Below are positions 1 through 7,223 of a stretch of DNA of 32,961 bases, in pieces; within the stretch, counting starts at the first letter, position 1, and every line of letters begins with the position of its first letter. The translations under genes and the position numbers were made by a program. Below the pieces are notes generated by a model that saw only the letters and a list, made by a program, of their open reading frames with translations, was not told the DNA's origin and did no database searches. The DNA is from Paracoccaceae bacterium (GTDB lineage Bacteria > Pseudomonadota > Alphaproteobacteria > Rhodobacterales > Rhodobacteraceae): contig JANTFS010000007.1 of the NCBI GenBank assembly GCA_024763335.1, forward strand, positions 1 to 32,961, written 5' to 3'.

Positions 1-454
1 GGTGGTCGGGGCGGAAGGCGAGGCAGCCGGCGGTGGGTTTGCGCGGCCCGCGCCAGTTGTGCACGAAGATCGCCGAGCCTTTCCCGGGCACGGCGTTCGG
101 CCAGTTCCAGTCGGTCAGGATGAAGCGGTCATAGAGGCGGTCGGCGCGAAACAGCCGCTCGTGCGAGGCGGCGAAGGGCGCGCAGACGTCGTGGTTGTAG
201 TCGGGATGGGTAGGGTCGTCACACCACAGCTCCCGCGGGCCGACGGCGCGGACATGGAATGGCGCCTTGTGGGGCAGACCCCTGTCGGCCCGGTAGCCCG
301 ATCCCATCAACCGCCAGATGCCCACCGGTGTGGCCCCGTCGCCCTCGCGCTTGCCCGCCGTCATGCCGCTGCGACCGATCGAAACCGGAAAGCGGCGGCC
401 CATGAACCGTGCGCCCCAGCGGGTGACCACCATGTCGATGCGGCGCGGGATCAC
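1..454 (-). CDS. L,D-transpeptidase family protein (3' end cut by window edge)
   Basis: I read 151 codons on the minus strand before the window ends. The protein has the YkuD-type catalytic region: His132 in a VHNWRG stretch and the putative nucleophile Cys144 in PTAGCLAF, together with a conserved GDGATPVG segment near residues 38-45. Such enzymes make or exchange 3-3 peptidoglycan crosslinks or attach proteins to peptidoglycan, normally in the periplasm; no signal peptide is visible, as in the short single-domain members. The start is a GTG whose first bases overlap the ribA stop codon (GTGA), so translation is probably coupled to ribA. An ATG seven codons later is the alternative start. 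Perhaps 15-20 C-terminal residues are missing. The family is clear; the physiological substrate is not. Confidence 0.82.
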   Translation of the reverse strand, partial: MIPRRIDMVVTRWGARFMGRRFPVSIGRSGMTAGKREGDGATPVGIWRLMGSGYRADRGLPHKAPFHVRAVGPRELWCDDPTHPDYNHDVCAPFAASHERLFRADRLYDRFILTDWNWPNAVPGKGSAIFVHNWRGPRKPTAGCLAFRPDH

Positions 455-1536
455 AGGAGGTGCCCGGACTTGGCCGCCTTGGTGGCGAGATAGGCGCGGT
501 TGTGATCGCTTTCGCCGACCTTCAGCGGCACCCGTTCGGCCACGTGGATGCCCGCCGCCTCCATCATCGCCACCTTTCTTGGGTTGTTCGTCATCAACCG
601 CACCGCCTTGAACCCGAGCGCTTGCAGGATCTCGGAGCCGATCCGAAAATCGCGCTCATCGTCCTCGAAGCCGAGCCGGTGATTGGCCTCGACGGTGTCA
701 AACCCCTGATCCTGCAAAGAATAGGCGCGCATCTTGTTGGCCAGACCGATGCCGCGCCCTTCCTGGTTCAGATAGAGCAGGACGCCAGCGCCCTCTTGGC
801 CCATCGCTTCGAGCGCGGCGTGCAACTGCGGGCCGCAGTCGCATTTGAGGCTGCCCAGCACGTCGCCGGTGAAACAGGCGGAGTGAAGCCGCGCGAGCAC
901 CGGCTTTGACCGGTCGGGCCGGCCAATCTCGACGGCATAATGCTCTTCGCCGCCATCGCCCGGCCGGAACACGTGCAGCCGGCCGGCCTTGCTGACCTCC
1001 ATCGGCACCCGCGCGGCGGCGACCTCGGTCAGCGTGCCGCCCTCCCATGGGAGCGTGATCCCGGTGAGATCGAGCCAGGTCAGCCCATGCGCGGCGGCGG
1101 TCGCTGGCCCGTCCGCAACCGGCACCAGGATCGCCGCTGGCAGCAGATGGGCGCCTTTCGTCAAGGTGAGGGCGGCGCGGGCAATGTCCTCGTCGCCCCC
1201 GCGCTCGGTTTGCAGTGGCCCTTTCAACGGCATCATCAGATCGTCGGCGGGATCGGCCACATTTTGGATCCAGGCCACATCGGCCTCTTCGGGAACCACG
1301 ACGCGCGCAACGTGATCGGAATAGGCGCGGGCTTTCAAGGTTTCGGCCCGGCGCGGGGTGATGGCCAGAACCGGGGCACCGAAGCTTCGCAGAATCGCAA
1401 GCCGGTCTGCCAGGAGTGTTTCGGCTGCGGCGACGAGCGCGGCGTTGCCACCGATGCCCACGACAACCGGCACACCCATGCGCAGATCGGCGCGGGCGCG
1501 GGCGGCAAGCTCTCTTGTATCTGGGCCGAGGGTCAT
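451..1536 (-). CDS. ribA: GTP cyclohydrolase II
   Basis: RibA opens the imidazole ring of GTP to give 2,5-diamino-6-ribosylamino-4-pyrimidinone 5'-phosphate, the first step of riboflavin synthesis. The protein has 361 residues. The C-terminal half carries the zinc site (Cys221, Cys232, Cys234 in the CX10CXC pattern) and the NQEGRGIGL and NNPRK signatures of the GTP-binding and catalytic region. The first ~170 residues are an extension without an obvious active site; longer RibA proteins of this sort are common in alphaproteobacteria. I chose the ATG at 1536 because GGAAAG lies just upstream and similarity begins there, although the frame stays open much further. The transpeptidase gene follows with a GTGA overlap. 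Confidence 0.95.
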   Translation of the reverse strand: MTLGPDTRELAARARADLRMGVPVVVGIGGNAALVAAAETLLADRLAILRSFGAPVLAITPRRAETLKARAYSDHVARVVVPEEADVAWIQNVADPADDLMMPLKGPLQTERGGDEDIARAALTLTKGAHLLPAAILVPVADGPATAAAHGLTWLDLTGITLPWEGGTLTEVAAARVPMEVSKAGRLHVFRPGDGGEEHYAVEIGRPDRSKPVLARLHSACFTGDVLGSLKCDCGPQLHAALEAMGQEGAGVLLYLNQEGRGIGLANKMRAYSLQDQGFDTVEANHRLGFEDDERDFRIGSEILQALGFKAVRLMTNNPRKVAMMEAAGIHVAERVPLKVGESDHNRAYLATKAAKSGHLL

Positions 1537-1559
1537 ATCACTTTCCGAAGTCACGCCTC

Positions 1560-1588
1560 TAGATAGGGCGTTGCGAAAAAATGTGAAA
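1560..1588 (-). promoter_or_regulatory. Possible ribA promoter
   Basis: On the minus strand TTTCAC is followed after 17 nt by TATCTA, a plausible sigma-70-type pair. Transcription would begin about 17-20 nt before the ribA ATG, leaving no room for an FMN riboswitch. The call rests on motif and spacing only. Confidence 0.35.
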
Positions 1589-1690
1589 CAAATACCCGCT
1601 TGCCGACACGTCCGCGTGAGCGGATTGCAGCAATTGTTGCCGGGGCCGTGACGCGCACTCAGATGGAAAGGAGCAACCCGGAGGACCGTG

Positions 1691-2377
1691 ATGGCGACGC
1701 ACAAGAACATTCTGCTTGTCGACGATGACGAGGATCTGCGCGAGGCTTTGGCCGAGCAATTGGTGATGACCGAGGATTTCGATGTTTTCGAGGCCGGAAA
1801 TGGCGCCGAGGCGATGCAGAAAACGAAAGAGGGGCTGTTTGATCTCGTGATCCTTGATGTCGGCCTGCCCGACACCGATGGCCGCGAATTGTGCAAACTC
1901 ATGCGCAAGCAGGGGGTGAAGTGCCCCGTCCTGATGCTCACCGGACATGACAGCGATGCCGATACGATCCTCGGCCTCGACGCGGGCGCGAACGACTACG
2001 TGACCAAGCCCTTCAAGTTCCCGGTGCTTCTGGCCCGCATCCGCGCCCAGTTGCGCCAGCATGAGCAGAGCGAGGATGCTGTCTTCCAGCTTGGCCCATA
2101 CACGTTCAAGCCGGCGATGAAGATGTTGATCTCGGAAGATGAACGCAAGATCCGCCTCACGGAGAAGGAAACCAACATCCTGAAGTTCCTCTACCGTGCG
2201 CAGGATGGGGTGGTGGCGCGTGACGTGCTGCTGCACGAGGTCTGGGGTTACAACGCGGGCGTCACCACGCACACGCTGGAGACGCATATCTATCGCCTGC
2301 GCCAGAAGATCGAACCCGATCCGGCGAATGTCCGACTTCTGATCACCGAAAGCGGGGGCTATCGTCTCGTTGCATAA
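1691..2377 (+). CDS. OmpR/PhoB-family response regulator
   Basis: This is a 228-residue DNA-binding response regulator. The receiver domain (about residues 5-118) has the acidic cluster Asp11-Asp13, the phosphoacceptor Asp56 in ILDVGLPD, Thr84 and Lys106 (the KPF motif). A winged-helix domain fills residues ~130-226 with the usual C-terminal EPDPAN...TESGGYRLV hairpin. A GGAGG six bases before the ATG fixes the start; a GTG directly before it is a less likely alternative. No histidine kinase gene lies nearby, so it is an orphan regulator and its target cannot be inferred here. It is divergent from ribA, with a 14-bp near-palindrome at 1627-1640 (GCAGCAATTGTTGC) between them that could serve for autoregulation. 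Confidence 0.93.
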   Translation: MATHKNILLVDDDEDLREALAEQLVMTEDFDVFEAGNGAEAMQKTKEGLFDLVILDVGLPDTDGRELCKLMRKQGVKCPVLMLTGHDSDADTILGLDAGANDYVTKPFKFPVLLARIRAQLRQHEQSEDAVFQLGPYTFKPAMKMLISEDERKIRLTEKETNILKFLYRAQDGVVARDVLLHEVWGYNAGVTTHTLETHIYRLRQKIEPDPANVRLLITESGGYRLVA

Positions 2378-2470
2378 TGGCCACAGCCCGTGACGGCGGC
2401 CTTAATGTTGCCCATTTTGGCGACTATCAGTGAGTCTGACGGCGATTGTCTCGCTGGCTATTTCAATCTC

Positions 2471-2546
2471 ATCCCCTGTCCGCGTCGGGGTAATGGCGCG
2501 GGATCCTCCCTGTTGGACTGACCCGGGCACTGCCCGGGTCTTTTTT
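2471..2546 (+). ncRNA. Candidate small RNA ending at a strong terminator
   Basis: A possible promoter (CTGACG at 2436, 17 nt, TATTTC at 2459) lies about 76 nt upstream of a textbook terminator, in a gap with no good ORF. The predicted transcript would hold a small CCCC/GGGG hairpin, an exposed CCTCCC stretch and the terminator stem. C-rich anti-Shine-Dalgarno stretches occur in alphaproteobacterial small RNAs such as the CcsR family, but I cannot assign this to a family. It may simply be the 3' UTR of the response regulator gene. Confidence 0.3.
2520..2546 (+). terminator. Rho-independent terminator
   Basis: GACCCGGG and CCCGGGTC pair perfectly around a short loop (the stem can extend to GACCCGGGCA/TGCCCGGGTC) and are followed directly by six T. 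It lies 143 nt after the response regulator stop, so it ends either that mRNA or a separate small RNA. On the opposite strand no T tract follows the stem. Confidence 0.85.
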
Positions 2547-2565
2547 GGGCTGGGGTTTTGGCGCC

Positions 2566-3495
2566 TTACGCCGGGCCCGCCGGGCCGCCCGTGGAGATCT
2601 TCTCTTTCGAGATCGAGGCAAGGCGACCGAGGAACGAGGCGCGCGACAGGCCCACCAGCATCCCCATGACAAATGCGATCATCCAGTCGCTGGTGATCTG
2701 GAGCGTGCTGATTGCGCTGGACCCGGCGCCGTCGGCCCCCTCGGGGCCAATGGCGATGACCAGCAATCCCGTCTTGAACACTGCAAAGGCGGCGACCCCG
2801 ACGATAACGTCAAACAACGCCGACATCGGCGCGGCCTCGCCGATCATGCTCTCATACTTGTAGAATTCCGCCATCGACGTGATCCGGCCGGTGAACGAGA
2901 TGGCAAAGAACAAAATTCGGCCCATGACGGTGCCGGCGACAACAAAGCTCATCGCCCTCAACCCGGCATCAAACCCTTCGGCCGGGGCGGATTCGCCCAG
3001 ATCCCAGAAAAACCCGATGACCAGCGCAACCGCGAGAGTGAGAAGCGCCCAGGCGATTGGCGCCGAAAGGTTGCGCCGGTGCTGTGGCGACACGACGCGG
3101 CGCAGGAAATCGGCTTCGTATTTGTCCACCAATTGGCCGGCGCGATCGAGTCCGATTTCACTTTTCTCCGCGAGCACTGCGCAAAACAATTCAACCAGCT
3201 GGTACATGATGGAAATTGCGGCGGTTCGCTCCTTGGCTCTTGTCTTGTCAGGCAGTCCGAAGGCGCGCATCGCATCGGCAAGGTTCGAGATTCGGATCGC
3301 GAGATCGAAGTGGGCACGATCCGGCTTGGCTTTGACGTAGAAATCCCAATCCCAGACGCCTCTGCGTGCGGTTCCGTTATCCGGCCACGGATTCCCCTCA
3401 GCATCCGTTTTCGGCGTCAGACCGAACGCGCCGGTTTGCGGCTCATCATTGGGCTTGGGTCCCAGCGCCTTCACAGCGCGTCCCGATTCAGTCAT
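2566..3495 (-). CDS. Unrecognised four-helix membrane protein
   Basis: I do not recognise this 309-residue protein. Residues 1-145 are hydrophilic, Trp- and charge-rich and probably cytoplasmic, with a helical part around 85-135. Four hydrophobic segments follow at about 146-166, 180-202, 225-250 and 262-285, and the tail has a basic RLASISKEK stretch. No enzyme motif, Walker box or signal peptide is visible. Its ATG overlaps the stop of the upstream small CPCC gene (ATGA), so the two are translationally coupled and probably act together. The pair sits between the response regulator and xth, both transcribed in the opposite direction, which fits a self-contained accessory insertion, though base composition does not stand out. 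Confidence 0.75.
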   Translation of the reverse strand: MTESGRAVKALGPKPNDEPQTGAFGLTPKTDAEGNPWPDNGTARRGVWDWDFYVKAKPDRAHFDLAIRISNLADAMRAFGLPDKTRAKERTAAISIMYQLVELFCAVLAEKSEIGLDRAGQLVDKYEADFLRRVVSPQHRRNLSAPIAWALLTLAVALVIGFFWDLGESAPAEGFDAGLRAMSFVVAGTVMGRILFFAISFTGRITSMAEFYKYESMIGEAAPMSALFDVIVGVAAFAVFKTGLLVIAIGPEGADGAGSSAISTLQITSDWMIAFVMGMLVGLSRASFLGRLASISKEKISTGGPAGPA

Positions 3496-3743
3496 TTGAC
3501 CGCCTCCTTGAACGGGCGTCCGCAGCAAGGGCACACGTCCGGCGGCCCAGACACGAGCGCCTTCGGCAGAGCGATGATGTCAATGCCGGCGGCCTCCGGC
3601 AGCGCGCGCGCCTTTGCGAGCACCTCGGCGACGCGGTCAATCTCCTCGCCAAGTTCGGCCACTTCCGGGCTTTCGCTTCCGGCATCCTGAACCGCCTGAA
3701 GCGTGGCGCGAAGGTTGGCGAGGTTCGGTGGAAGTTTTTTCAT
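3492..3743 (-). CDS. Small CPCC (zinc-knuckle-like) protein of unknown function
   Basis: This is an 83-residue soluble protein. Residues ~8-48 are predicted helical and coiled-coil-like, and the C-terminal end carries VCPCCGRPF (Cys71, Cys73, Cys74). This resembles one half of a zinc ribbon; the second pair of ligands is absent, so metal binding would need dimerisation or a partner. I chose the ATG at 3743 because GGAG lies eight bases upstream; a GTG eight codons earlier keeps the frame open but has a poorer context. The stop overlaps the ATG of the membrane protein gene, so this is the first gene of a two-gene operon. No function can be given. Confidence 0.65.
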   Translation of the reverse strand: MKKLPPNLANLRATLQAVQDAGSESPEVAELGEEIDRVAEVLAKARALPEAAGIDIIALPKALVSGPPDVCPCCGRPFKEAVK

Positions 3744-3847
3744 CCAAACAACTCCAGCAACTTTCACATGTACAGTTTACAACAAATCCGCGAGTGCCGA
3801 TTTGAGCGGGATCAGTTTTGGCAATACCGGCGCGGCCGGACATTGGT

Positions 3848-3875
3848 TTGCGCCCAGTGGCAAAACCGCTAGGGT
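3848..3875 (+). promoter_or_regulatory. Possible xth promoter
   Basis: TTGCGC is followed after 16 nt by TAGGGT, a pattern often seen at vegetative promoters of GC-rich alphaproteobacteria. It would start transcription about 20 nt before the xth ATG. The call is by motif only. Confidence 0.3.
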
Positions 3876-3902
3876 CGCGCCCAACCCGATCTGGAGGATC
3901 CG

Positions 3903-4691
3903 ATGAGCTTCACCCTCGCGACCTGGAACATCAACTCCGTGCGCCTGCGCGAAGGGCTGGTGATGCGTCTTCTCGAGGAAGATGCGCCCGACATCCTGTG
4001 CCTTCAGGAGTGCAAGAGCCCGGTCGAAAAGATCCCCACCGAGGGCTTCGCGGCGCTGGGCTACCCACACATGGTGGCGCGTGGGCAGAAGGGCTACAAC
4101 GGTGTGGCGATCCTGTCGAAGCTGCCGCTCGAAGATATGGGCGACATGGATTTCGCCGGCCTCGGCCACGCCCGCCACGTGGCGGCGCGGTTGGAGACCG
4201 GCGTGGTGATCCACAATTTTTATGTGCCTGCCGGCGGTGACAAGCCCGACCGCGAGGTGAACGAGAAGTTCGGCCAGAAGCTCGACTATCTCACCGGGAT
4301 GCGCGACTGGTTCCGCGACGAGCAATTCGACAAATCCATCCTGGTGGGTGATCTGAACATCGCGCCGCGCGAAGATGACGTCTGGAACCACAAACAGCTT
4401 CTCAGGGTGGTGAGCCACACGCCAACCGAGGTCGCGCATCTGGCGCAGACTCAGGAGGCAGGGCGCTGGGTGGACATCACCCGCAAGGACATTCCCGAGG
4501 GCAACCTCTTTTCGTGGTGGTCCTATCGGTCGCCCGACTGGGACAATGCCGATAAGGGCCGCCGGCTCGATCACATCTGGGCCACGCCCGATATTGCCAA
4601 TGCCGCGCATTCGAGCCGCATTCGCCGCGAGGTGCGCGGCTGGGTGCAGCCCTCGGACCACGCCCCGGTGTTTGCCACTTTCGACCTTTGA
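3903..4691 (+). CDS. xth: Exodeoxyribonuclease III
   Basis: This is a 262-residue AP endonuclease/3'-5' exonuclease of base excision repair. The endonuclease/exonuclease/phosphatase fold is complete: TWNINS (Asn9, Asn11) at the N-terminus, the metal-binding Glu36 in CLQECKSP, GDLNIAP (Asp150, Asn152) in the middle, and RRLDHIW plus the catalytic SDHAP (Asp252, His253) near the end. The length matches the family. A GGAGG precedes the ATG. The gene is divergent from the two-gene unknown operon and lies 117 nt before the thioredoxin gene, which has its own promoter-like sequence. Confidence 0.95.
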   Translation: MSFTLATWNINSVRLREGLVMRLLEEDAPDILCLQECKSPVEKIPTEGFAALGYPHMVARGQKGYNGVAILSKLPLEDMGDMDFAGLGHARHVAARLETGVVIHNFYVPAGGDKPDREVNEKFGQKLDYLTGMRDWFRDEQFDKSILVGDLNIAPREDDVWNHKQLLRVVSHTPTEVAHLAQTQEAGRWVDITRKDIPEGNLFSWWSYRSPDWDNADKGRRLDHIWATPDIANAAHSSRIRREVRGWVQPSDHAPVFATFDL

Positions 4692-4749
4692 GAACGGGTG
4701 CTAGGAAGCGGGCAAACCCGGGGCAAAGCGCCGCGCCCTTCCCGCGGGG

Positions 4750-4778
4750 TTGGAGAGCGCCGCCACTGCGCCCATATT
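4750..4778 (+). promoter_or_regulatory. Probable promoter of the thioredoxin gene cluster
   Basis: TTGGAG and CATATT are separated by 17 nt and lie about 30 nt before the start codon. The downstream genes run together with gaps or overlaps of 1-4 nt, so one promoter here could drive all three. Confidence 0.45.
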
Positions 4779-4808
4779 GGGGCCAACACGTGAAAACAGG
4801 AGCATCCG

Positions 4809-5720
4809 ATGCTTGAAATGGGACAATCCGCCACCACCCCCGGCAATGACGGTGCGCTGGTCAAGGAAATCACCGAAGCCACATTCATGGAAGACGTTAT
4901 CGAGGCCTCGAAAGAGGTGCCGATCATCGTCGATTTCTGGGCGCCGTGGTGCGGGCCATGCCGCACGTTGGGCCCGGCGCTCGAATCCGCCGTGAGCGCG
5001 GCGGGCGGCAAGGTGAAGATGGTCAAGATCAACGTCGACGAAAACCAGCAGGTTGCCGCCCAGTTGCGCATCCAGTCGATCCCGACGGTCTATGCGTTCC
5101 ACGATGGTCAGCCGGTCGATGGGTTTCAGGGCGCGCTGCCGCAAAGCCAGGTGAACCAGTTCGTCGACAAGATGGCGGCTCTGGCCACCGAAGGGCCACT
5201 CGCAGCGGCCATTTCTGCCGCCGAGGAAATGCTCGAAGCCGGCGCACTGGACGATGCGGCCCAGACGTTCGCGGCGATCCTCGAGGAAGACCCGCAGGCG
5301 GCCGTCGCCTATGCCGGGCTTGCGCGGGTCAAGATCGCGCAGGGGGACCTTGACGATGCCGAGGCGATCCTCAATGGCGCGCCGGCTGAAATCAGCCATT
5401 CTGCCGAGATCGAGGGGGCGCATGCGAAAATCGCACTGGCCCGACAGGCGGCCGAGGCGGGCCCGGTCGAGGAGCTGCGCCGCAAGGTTTCCGCCAACCC
5501 CGACGACCACCAGGCGCGCCTCGATCTGGCCATGGCGTTGCACGCCAGCGGCGATGTGCAAGGTGCGGTCGATGAACTGCTGGAGATTTTCCGGCGTGAT
5601 CGTGAGTGGAACGACGGTGCCGCGAAAACGCAGCTCTTCACTATCTTCGACGCGCTGCCGGCAAACGATCCGGTGGTGCTCGCGGGCCGGCGCAAGCTCT
5701 CGTCGCTCATGTTCGCCTGA
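4809..5720 (+). CDS. Thioredoxin/TPR co-chaperone, CnoX (YbbN) family
   Basis: The 303-residue protein has an N-terminal thioredoxin fold (about residues 15-125) with the redox motif WCGPC (Cys48, Cys51) and the cis-proline segment SIPTV, then a helical TPR-like region (~130-300). This layout is that of CnoX/YbbN, a chaperone that protects clients from over-oxidation and passes them to GroEL/DnaK. Unlike E. coli CnoX, which has SXXC, this protein keeps a full CXXC and may be an active thioredoxin. AGGAG lies before the ATG. The Lon-domain gene starts one base after its stop, so the two share a message and possibly a role in protein quality control. Confidence 0.88.
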   Translation: MLEMGQSATTPGNDGALVKEITEATFMEDVIEASKEVPIIVDFWAPWCGPCRTLGPALESAVSAAGGKVKMVKINVDENQQVAAQLRIQSIPTVYAFHDGQPVDGFQGALPQSQVNQFVDKMAALATEGPLAAAISAAEEMLEAGALDDAAQTFAAILEEDPQAAVAYAGLARVKIAQGDLDDAEAILNGAPAEISHSAEIEGAHAKIALARQAAEAGPVEELRRKVSANPDDHQARLDLAMALHASGDVQGAVDELLEIFRRDREWNDGAAKTQLFTIFDALPANDPVVLAGRRKLSSLMFA

Positions 5721-5721
5721 C

Positions 5722-6354
5722 ATGTTTTCGCGCGCCGATCTGCCGGACAACATCCCGCTGTTTCCCTTGCCGGGGGCGCTGCTTCTGCCGCGCGCCCGGC
5801 TGCCGCTGCACATCTTCGAGCCGCGCTACCTCGCGATGCTTGAAGACGTGCTGAAAACGCCCGAACGCCTGATCGGGATGATTCAGCCGGCCGACGACGC
5901 CGGAGAGCGGCTGCACACGATCGGGTGCGCCGGCCGCGTGACCCAATTCAACGAAACCGACGATCACCGCTACATGATCACCCTGACAGGTGTGAGCCGG
6001 TTCCGGCTCGAAAACGTGGAAGACGGGTTTCGGCCCTATGCGATCGCGCGGGTCAATTGGGACGGGTTCGAGCGCGATCTGGGCGCGCCGGAGAAGGATC
6101 CGGGGTTTGACCGCCAGCCGTTTCTCGACCTTCTCGCGCGCTATTTCGACGTTTCCGATCTGAGGACCGATTGGGAAAGCCTCGAAGAAGCCGACGACGA
6201 GCTGCTCATCAACTCGCTGGCCACGCTCCTGCCCTTTGCGCCGGAAGACAAGCAGGCGCTGCTCGAAGCACCATCGCTCACAACCCGGCGAGAAACGCTT
6301 GCCGCCTTGATGGAATTCTCCCTGGCCGGCGGCACCGAGGACAATCTGCAATGA
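5722..6354 (+). CDS. Lon substrate-binding (LON N-terminal) domain protein
   Basis: This 210-residue protein begins with [26 protein letters not shown], the signature (in part) of the Lon N-terminal substrate-recognition domain, and has GCAGRVTQF and TGVSRFRL blocks further in. It has no ATPase or protease domain, so it is a free-standing LON-domain protein of a kind widespread in alphaproteobacteria; its role is not known and may be substrate binding. It starts one base after the thioredoxin stop and its own stop overlaps the next ATG (ATGA), so it relies on translational coupling. The start was chosen by coupling and domain start, since the frame is open much further upstream inside the thioredoxin gene. 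Confidence 0.87.
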   Translation: MFSRADLPDNIPLFPLPGALLLPRARLPLHIFEPRYLAMLEDVLKTPERLIGMIQPADDAGERLHTIGCAGRVTQFNETDDHRYMITLTGVSRFRLENVEDGFRPYAIARVNWDGFERDLGAPEKDPGFDRQPFLDLLARYFDVSDLRTDWESLEEADDELLINSLATLLPFAPEDKQALLEAPSLTTRRETLAALMEFSLAGGTEDNLQ

Positions 6355-6536
6355 CCGATCGCCCCCCCTATGACCGCCGCATGCTCGAGGCACTGGTTTG
6401 CCCGCTCACCCAAACGCGCCTGCGTTTCGATGCCGAGGCTCAGGAGTTGATCTCGGACGCGGCCAAGCTCGCATTCCCGATCCGCGATGGCATACCGATC
6501 ATGCTGGTCGACGAGGCGCGCCAGATCGACACCTAA
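6351..6536 (+). CDS. Trm112/YcaR-like small protein lacking zinc cysteines
   Basis: This 61-residue protein matches the Trm112/YcaR family: [10 protein letters not shown] near the start, [22 protein letters not shown] in the middle (given here only in part as [12 protein letters not shown]). In E. coli YcaR the knuckles read CPVC and LIC; here they read CPLT and LIS, leaving a single Cys, so zinc binding is probably lost. Family members act as small activators or partners of methyltransferases, but no partner is identified here. The ATG overlaps the stop of the Lon-domain gene. Its TAA overlaps the stop codon of the convergent lolA gene. Confidence 0.85.
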   Translation: MTDRPPYDRRMLEALVCPLTQTRLRFDAEAQELISDAAKLAFPIRDGIPIMLVDEARQIDT

Positions 6537-7135
6537 CGCGCGCGCTCCTCGATCTCGGCACTGATCGAGAACGTGGCCGTGTTGAAGCGCATGCCGGTGC
6601 TCAGCTCACCGAGGATCACCGTGGTCTGCGCTCCCGCGCTATCGGTAATCACCCATTGCCGAAGCTCCACCGGATCGGCGGTAAACATCAGTTTTATGTT
6701 GCCGTAGTCCGGGTGATCCGGGTCCTGCGCGGTGACGGTCGTCGCTGTGCCGTCATAGCTGTGCCCGACAACCATCCCCGAGCGGGCGAGGTTGACGTTG
6801 CGCTCAAGGATCAGGTTGAGCGGCGTTTCCCTCAGCGGATACTGCTCAGGCCCGGTGTTTGATTTCCCATCAAACACCGCCAGTTGCTGGCCGCCAGCGA
6901 TCACCAGGGTCTCGTCGGGCGGGGCATATTCGAACCGCGCCCGTCCGGGGCGCTGTATCATGATCTTGCCGGTCGAGATCGTCTGGTCGGCGTTGATCTG
7001 GGTGAACTCGGCCTCAAGCGTGGTGAGGCCGTTCAGATAGCTCGAAAGCTCGTCGAGAGAGAGCTTGTCGGCCAGCGTTGGCAGGGCGGACAGCACCAGT
7101 AGAAACGGCGCAAGCAGGAGGCGGTAGATCTTCAT
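6533..7135 (-). CDS. lolA: LolA-like outer-membrane lipoprotein carrier
   Basis: LolA ferries lipoproteins across the periplasm from LolCDE to the outer membrane. This 200-residue protein has a cleavable signal peptide ([19 protein letters not shown], cleavage near ALPTLA), followed by the LolA core: [29 protein letters not shown] and an LNLIL helix segment. The length fits the family. Sequence similarity within the LolA/LolB fold is loose, so a related lipid-binding role is possible. It is the last gene of a minus-strand group after ftsK (88 nt gap) and converges with the Trm112-like gene with a 4-nt overlap of the two stop codons. Confidence 0.85.
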   Translation of the reverse strand: MKIYRLLLAPFLLVLSALPTLADKLSLDELSSYLNGLTTLEAEFTQINADQTISTGKIMIQRPGRARFEYAPPDETLVIAGGQQLAVFDGKSNTGPEQYPLRETPLNLILERNVNLARSGMVVGHSYDGTATTVTAQDPDHPDYGNIKLMFTADPVELRQWVITDSAGAQTTVILGELSTGMRFNTATFSISAEIEERAR

Positions 7136-7223
7136 GGGCGATACCTAGTCAATGGAGCGGGCGTTTGCATCCCGCCCGTGCCGCAATCTGCCTCAACTCC
7201 GGGTGATAGGCGATAACACGCCG

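Noticed and set aside
1537-1690. FMN riboswitch upstream of ribA
   Set aside because: The likely ribA transcript start leaves about 17 nt of leader and no RFN element sequence is visible in the gap.
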